NCBI GenBank assembly: GCA_013397795.1
Contig: VZTJ01001765.1
Span: 248,001-312,000 of the forward strand
Length of the DNA stretch: 64,000 nt
Direction: 5' to 3'
Source: Orthonyx spaldingii
Lineage: Eukaryota; Chordata; Aves; Passeriformes; Orthonychidae
Shown in pieces: positions 58,953 to 64,000 of the stretch (position 1 is its first letter; each line of letters starts with the position of its first letter). The notes under the pieces were generated by a model. It was not told where the DNA came from. It did no database searches and worked only from the letters and a program-made list of their open reading frames with translations. The position numbers and the translations under genes are program-made.

Positions 58953-59052
58953 CTAAACTTCAAACTCTAAATTTGTTCTCTTGGCTAAGTCTCTCAGCAC
59001 ATTTCCAATCCTACAAGCCATCTCATTTCTCTTAAATAACACCACAGTCAAT
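58953..59052 (-). CDS. Candidate exon ending in an in-frame stop
   Basis: The acceptor is excellent (a T/C-rich tract, then ttccacctttcag). The first base completes the codon left by 59520-59667, and the frame then reads LTVVLFKRNEMACRIGNVLR, DLAKRTNLEFEV and an immediate TAG (plus-strand cta, 58953-58955). The bases after TAG are gtgtct followed by a long U-rich run. This makes TAG|gtgtct a weak donor of the kind that U-rich-binding factors such as TIA1 can support. If used, the exon terminates the protein. The alternative donor GAA|gtttag (exon end 58959) does not hand the right phase to the next exon. It may be a regulated or poison exon. Confidence 0.42.
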
Positions 59053-59519
59053 CTGAAAGGTGGAAAAAAAGTAGTGGCACAAATACTTTTAAAACAACAC
59101 AGTATCAGTTTAAAGGAATTAGTTATTTCTGACTACAGCAAACCTTCTGAAGGACACAAAGGCTGTGATATGGAAAAATCAGTGAAAGGATCAATTTGCC
59201 TTAATGTGCAAGGTAATCTGTATATCTCTGTAAGAGAGTTTATAAAGAAATGCATTATTGCTCATATTTCAACACAGAATACAGCCTCACATTTGGTGAA
59301 AGGGGATGTTTAAAATCATCTGCAAAAGCAAGTGTTCCTACTTCTTTCTCTCTAAATGCAAAATACTCTCTTTAATTTACATCTCTAAGTATTCATGTGC
59401 ATCACCAGGATCGAGAAAATGCAAATCATTCCCAAAATACATTGTTTTCACAGATTACAACACATACAGTGACAGACCTACCTAACATACTACAAACTGC
59501 AAAATGTTTCTACTAGTAC

Positions 59520-59667
59520 CTCTCATTGCCAATGCATCTCACAAGCATGAAACTTGTTAAGTCTGCTGGGAAGGACAAGTATTGGAAGTAAATATCCCAG
59601 AAGAGCTGGCGTAGCTGATGAAGCAGGTACTGGCCCTGGCCCTCACAAAAAGCCTGACACTTTATGG
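59520..59667 (-). CDS. Internal exon, unidentified protein (helical stretch)
   Basis: This block has two bases, 48 codons and two bases, with acceptor tgcctctcttacag and donor GAGAG|gtacta. Only one frame is open across it; the other two stop within the first ten or so codons. It reads IKCQAFCEGQGQYLLHQLRQ, then LFWDIYFQYLSFPADL, then MLVRCIGNE. The Leu/Phe/Tyr/Trp pattern suggests packed amphipathic helices. An internal AG 14 nt in would also stay in frame with a phase-0 predecessor. This is one of the most convincing coding blocks in the window. Confidence 0.62.
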
Positions 59668-59957
59668 CTGTAAGAGAGGCATTTGTCAAGTGTTGAAAAC
59701 ATTCACCTCAACACTGTAATAACCAATTGATATCCTAAGCTTCTCTTACCCACTGTCTCTGAAAACAGTACCCAAGAATCACTCACCACACACAATCCCT
59801 GAAAGCCATCAGTCTTTCACAAGTGGTCTCTTGTCTTTGAGGTACTTATCTCAGCCCTTCAGTTTAAACAATTACTTGTGCTAACTAAGCCCAGACCTCT
59901 CAGCTTGTTTCTCCCAAGACAATTCAATCATTGTCTCTATAAGAAACTAAAAGTTAC

Positions 59958-60079
59958 CTGTACTGAGTTCACAAGCACTGCCCCCATTGCCAGGGAAACT
60001 CTGAGCAGCTCGAGCCTTTGGGAATTTTTCATTTCCATCCCCATCAATTACACCCAGGCCAAGACCCTTAAGTGGATCT
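59958..60079 (-). CDS. Internal exon, unidentified protein
   Basis: This block has one base, 40 codons and one base. The frame reads DPLKGLGLGVIDGDGNEKF and then KARAAQSFPGNGGSACELST, and is visibly GC-richer than its surroundings. The donor TACAG|gtaact is good. The acceptor is less certain: ttcaagaattaag gives the base needed to complete an arginine codon with the previous exon, while the AG six bases upstream does not keep phase. It ends in phase 1, as the exon at 59520-59667 requires. It could alternatively be a relic of an old repeat that happens to be open. Confidence 0.48.
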
Positions 60080-60768
60080 CTTAATTCTTGAATTAAAGGA
60101 GTAATTCCAAGACCAGCAGACTCACAAACAATCTACATGCTAGATTTTATGGGAGAAAAAATTTCTGCCTATTTTAATATTTGGTATTTTATATTTGTTT
60201 CCTGTCAAGTTTGGCAACAAAACAGCAAACAGAACATTTTACCTATAGTCTTGTCATAAATCCTACACTACCAATGTATCAACATATCTCCTATGCTAAC
60301 ACAACACATCATGAATAAAAATTATGCTCAACACTGTTTTTTCACTACTGACAAATCAAACATTTTTAAAGCATTAAATATTTAATCTAAACATGCTGCA
60401 TTTCTTCTAGTCTCTCCTCCAATCTCACAGAACGCAACCACAGTGATAATCAAGGAAACTAGTGTCATTATCTCAAAACTTTTTTAAAGGGGAAATGAAA
60501 AATGACAACATAAAATTATCTTATCAATAAAACTGGCCATTATTTGTCTGTAACTCATGGTGTTTAAAACACAAAATGTGTTTCAAATAAATGTTTAAAA
60601 TGAATGCCTAGATTTGTCAGAGACAGCCTTTGTTTTATTTGTCTCAAATAAATCCAATACTATAATACTCTTTTTATGAATTAATTTTAAAACTGCAAAC
60701 CTTCCCTCTACTTAGCAGAGCTTGGCAATAAAAGCATTTGCTAAAAAGACTAACTCAACATCAAATAC

Positions 60769-60896
60769 CTACAAACTTTGAAAAATGTATCAACCTGGTC
60801 TCCCTGGTTTTCTTCTTGGATTGTAGGAGAGTTAGAACAATGTAACACTGCAAATTGGTAAGCAAGTCTCTTCTTAGGGTCCTGTTCTAGCCAGAT
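60769..60896 (-). CDS. Internal exon, unidentified protein
   Basis: This block has 42 codons plus two bases. The acceptor catctgtgtttttag is canonical. The only open frame reads IWLEQDPKKRLAYQFAVLHC, then a polar Gln/Glu/Asn stretch, then VDTFFKV. The donor chosen is TGTAG|gtattt, which leaves phase 2 and joins the exon at 59958-60079 through an arginine codon. A weaker upstream donor (GACCAG|gttgat) would end the exon at 60795 in phase 0. An internal AG ten bases after the acceptor is also present. Confidence 0.55.
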
Positions 60897-60980
60897 CTAA
60901 AAACACAGATGCTTCAGGTAAATGTAAAAAATTCCAAACCTGGCTTTAACAATCAAGAATTCCAATAGCTTAGTTAATAC

Positions 60981-61120
60981 TAACATGTGACTATAACTGT
61001 CAATAAAATGACTAGCAATCATAGCAACAGGACAGTTTTCAGTGAGAGGAACTAATTCAATGGAATAGGCTGGAATAAGCACTTGGTCTGCATACAAGCA
61101 CAGCCATGCCCCTTCACATC
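60981..61120 (-). CDS. Internal exon, boundaries uncertain
   Basis: A minus-strand frame open for over 90 codons (60897-61178) contains a protein-like core with GAWLCLYADQVLIPAYSIEL and HFIDSYSHML. With the acceptor after cttgcaag and the donor TTA|gtatta, the block is two bases plus 46 codons, accepts phase 1 from 62655-62732 and passes phase 0 to 60769-60896. This leaves an intron of only 84 nt containing a branch-point-like ttaactaag. An alternative donor (GCCAG|gtttgg, exon low end at 60940) would break the phase. The acceptor region holds three closely spaced AGs, so the start is uncertain. Confidence 0.38.
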
Positions 61121-62654
61121 CTTGCAAGCTCTCACCATAAATAAATAAAACAAATAAATGCAAGGTGGAAGCACTCAAGCAAAGCAGGTACTCTATTTCT
61201 CACAACTTAGAAAACTCTAAATCAACACTGCACATATTTAAAAAAAAAAATGTATACCCTGATTGAAATGCAAGCTATTTCTTTTAAACAGGACAGTGAA
61301 ACTGTGATGGTATGACAGAAATATTAGGGTGATGAATGGTGCTTTAAGGTTTCAGGGAAGAAAACACAGAAGAAAACTTTACATCACAGCCACAAATTGT
61401 ACTAGAGACATGCCGGCCATGCCTAACTTCTCTTTGAAGCACAACCAAGGGATGCTTTTGTGTAAGACATCTATGTGAACACAATCCCCATACAGGATGT
61501 TATTGTCTTGCTTCAAAATTAATTTATTTTTTAACCCTTCAAAACTTTACAAAAGCTAGTATTTTGGATGGTTTCTGGAGAGATACAGAACTGTTAGCTG
61601 TTCCTCTCTATATATACATCAAGTGGCTGAACCTCTGATCTGCATTACACCCCCCTAGAGGTACTTCCTTAGAGACAATGGCAAATGACAACAAAAACAG
61701 CTCCCTAAAGTACATTTGCTCCATGGAGTACTGCACATACAATGACAGTTTGTAACACAGCAGAAATGTTCTTAATATATCAAATATTGCCACAAATATC
61801 ACAGGCATCAACTGAACAAAACACATAGTCTGAAAACATCACATTAAGGCAAAAACCTTAAACATGCATTGAACAGTTTGACTTCCAAGTGAGCTGTTAC
61901 ATGTATCAAAGCAAACAGGATTTAGCAATAGCTCCAATTTTCCCAACATTCATCCTACTTCCAGCTCCTGGTTTCTATTACTGATGTTCTGTTTCTGCCC
62001 CCTGTCTAGTCTTGTGCCTAGGAAGTAACAGAGGTGGGAAGCTAATAAGGGAATATAGTTCTCACCTGTCAATTACAGAGCATACAAAATTCCTGATGGA
62101 AAGGTTAAAATCAGCATTCACACTCTAAAGTGCAAACATCAAATTTACAACAGTTGTGAAGCCTTCCCACTTGGCATTTGTGAACTTCTAAATTTGTCCA
62201 TGTGATTTTTTTTTCCTTTGCTTTCTTTAGCAGTTTTAAATGAGACCATACTGAAGAGAAATAGATTATTAGCCTGTTGATTTCCAAAATGAGAAGTTCT
62301 TTAACTAAGAAGGCAATATTTTCTTCAAGTAGAGGCAGGATATACTCTGTTGTGAAATGTATTTTCTTAATTTTATTTTTTAAACTTACTACAATTTGAA
62401 AACCATGTAGCTCTTTAAAAATGTCACAATCTCTTACTCCACAGAGAGTACTCCCAGTAAAGAAGAGCCCTCTTTAGATCAAATCACTTCCAAATCTACA
62501 ACTGATAACAGCAATTTTCATATTTGTATGCTTTAGAAAAAACGCAGTAACCTCCCTCACAAAATGGATGAATATCTATAGTTTGTAAAGAAAATTCACA
62601 ATTTCCTTTACCTCCCCCATATCTAAATATGCAATTCCAGAAAACTACTATTAC

Positions 62655-62732
62655 CTGCCAGATTTTCCTCTTGGTTCCCAGAATTCAGAACTGCTTTTAG
62701 ATTAGTTGTGACTACCTGTTGATAAAAACCAT
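62655..62732 (-). CDS. Internal exon, unidentified protein
   Basis: This block has two bases, 25 codons and one base. The acceptor is taken at tttttgttgtcaag, because this AG gives the required two-base start; a later AG 17 nt downstream (atcaacag) would not. The donor GGCAG|gtaata is good. It reads GFYQQVVTTNLKAVLNSG and then a Gln/Glu/Asn-rich stretch, all within the single open frame. It ends in phase 1, which suits the candidate exon at 60981-61120. Confidence 0.42.
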
Positions 62733-63589
62733 CTTGACAACAAAAATGCTACACTCATGAAGGCAGTCACTGGTGCACTATTAGTCTGAAAATACACAGA
62801 CTACTACAATATTGAATAGTACGCACTGAAGTATAAGATGCAATTTCTTTTTTGTCTTTTAGGGATAACATCTCCTAAGTTTAGTTCTTTTACTTAGGAC
62901 CTCTTCATCTGCCTATAGTATTTTTGACAGACTTGACCTTACCCCTCTTTTTACAGGATCATTTATGTATTAGGTGTTCTAACAGATTCATTCAGCAGCT
63001 AATAAATATAAAAAATATTTAGCACACTTGGGATGAAAAGCACTTCTGAAAAGTACTGGTCTAGCACAGTGCTGTATTCCAGTCTGGTTTTTCTTGCAAC
63101 AAGCATTATTCAGAAGTCTTATTCCAGATTCAGGCAGTTCTGTTCCATATACTGCATGCAAACATATCAGGACAAGTATTTTGCTTTTATGGGCCCAACC
63201 TTATACACAAGGTAGTAAGCACCTTCTTTACCTATTATACATATTGTTGACTTCAAGACATAACAAACTCTGCCAGGGAATCTTAGGGTTTAGGATATAA
63301 GAAGGTAACAATTTTTTCTCAGATCTCAAAACATCTCTCTTTAAAAGCCTGTTCTCTTGCAAACACAGAATTCCTGTCCTATACATGTCCTATATATTTC
63401 CTATAGGGCATACTTTACACAAGGCAAAGGAAGAAGAAAGCACCAGAAGATTGATTCTGTTAATATTAAAATGATTTTAAGGTATTTTATGGCTTCCATG
63501 GACAGTAACACCAGAGATAAATACTGCTGCCTTTTTTCTCTGCTACTGTCACATTTTTCAAGTGAGTGCATGTCAACCAGAAAACATAC

Positions 63590-63707
63590 ATAAAACAGAT
63601 GGCACGTTACAGAAATTTCGTAGCACCTTCTCCAGATCTATCAAAGAAGACAGCAAATTAATTTTAAGAGCAGCACTTATATTATTTGCATATCTGCACA
63701 CAAATCT
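63590..63707 (-). CDS. Internal exon, unidentified protein
   Basis: This block has 39 full codons plus one base. The acceptor follows a T-rich tract (ttctttttattctgcaaatacgtcag), although a second AG sits two bases further on. The donor is a good GTATGT. The translation contains RFVCRYANNISAALKINLLS and then DLEKVLRNFCNVPSVL, an amphipathic, helix-like composition. It ends in phase 1, and the exon at 62655-62732 begins with the two bases needed, giving a tyrosine at the junction. No domain is recognised. Confidence 0.45.
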
Positions 63708-63858
63708 CTGACGTATTTGCAGAATAAAAAGAACTACGAGTCTGCAGGCAAACTGCAAATGCTTATAACTGCCAAGAAAATATGTTGTCTGTGAGTAGCA
63801 GAAATAAGGCAGGCTGGTTTCCTAAGAACTTGTGATCTAAATGCCATTTGCTATATAC

Positions 63859-63885
63859 CATATAAATCCAGATTCCCTTTGGTAA
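63859..63885 (-). CDS. Candidate 27-nt microexon
   Basis: A strong acceptor (pyrimidine-rich ctctcttccttatgcag) is followed after only 27 nt by an acceptable donor (ATATG|gtatat). In phase 0 it reads LPKGIWIYM, which passes phase 0 to the exon at 63590-63707. The same open frame continues past the donor for about 30 codons, so a longer exon is possible, although no later donor keeps the phase. The acceptor quality is the main reason to list it. Confidence 0.25.
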
Positions 63886-63946
63886 CTGCATAAGGAAGAG
63901 AGCTACAGCTAATACAAAACCATGCATGTAGAAGCACCAGAACAAC

Positions 63947-64000
63947 CTGCCTTCTCCTCAGTGGGGGTAATAACCTTAGCCTCCTCTTTGCCTGGCTGCT
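63947..64000 (-). CDS. Exon cut by the window edge (candidate)
   Basis: This open block runs in from the right edge and ends at a GCAG|gttgtt donor. Two frames are open. One is acidic/lysine-rich and reads KEEAKVITPTEEKA with a phase-1 end. The other is arginine-rich with a phase-0 end. The acidic reading looks more like protein, but the phase-0 end would suit the next candidate exon at 63859-63885. The donor is weak (GTTGTT). Its acceptor lies outside the window, so this is the least constrained piece of the chain. Confidence 0.3.

Overview
The window looks like intronic and flanking DNA from a bird genome (or a close sauropsid relative). It is AT-rich and gene-poor, with long non-coding stretches, no rRNA or tRNA genes, and no bacterial-style gene packing. 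The most diagnostic content is six or seven CR1 LINE fragments, all 5'-truncated. Their reverse-transcriptase tail (for example KAFDTVSHS and LKFNKGKCRVLHQGRN) and their 3' ends match the avian CR1 type.

Read as splice-bounded coding blocks instead of long ORFs, the minus strand carries what appears to be one multi-exon gene. It enters from the right edge (64000), runs leftward, and stops with a TAG at 16007-16009. Well-supported internal exons lie at about 60.8, 59.5, 58.2, 30.2, 27.4 and 18.6 kb, with a terminal exon at 16.0-16.1 kb. Weaker ones lie at 63.9, 63.6, 62.7, 61.0, 60.0, 59.0, 26.1, 17.7 and 16.4 kb. I chose boundaries so that each exon has an AG acceptor and a GT donor, is open in one frame, and hands on a compatible codon phase. 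The right-hand 6 kb is exon-dense, followed by a roughly 28-kb intron (30.2-58.2 kb) and a sparse 3' part. I do not recognise the protein and give no symbol. The pieces visible here would encode the C-terminal ~600 residues at most. A poly(A) signal lies about 45 nt after the stop.

Left to right: 1-7.5 kb, nothing recognisable; 7.56-8.1 kb, an old interspersed element containing a nested hairpin; 12.5-13.9 kb, two CR1 fragments; 14.5-14.8 kb, an unidentified coding relic; 16.0-30.2 kb, the 3' exons of the gene with CR1 copies at 16.5 and 19.7 kb; 30.2-58.2 kb, one large intron with a CR1 at 52.8-53.6 kb, a CR1 tail at 55.5 kb, a 36-bp poly-T tract and some cryptic-exon candidates; 58.2-64 kb, the exon cluster. 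No CRISPR array, complete retrovirus, DNA transposon with an intact transposase, or structural RNA was seen.

All exon calls come from reading by eye. No alignment, transcript or splice-site score was available.
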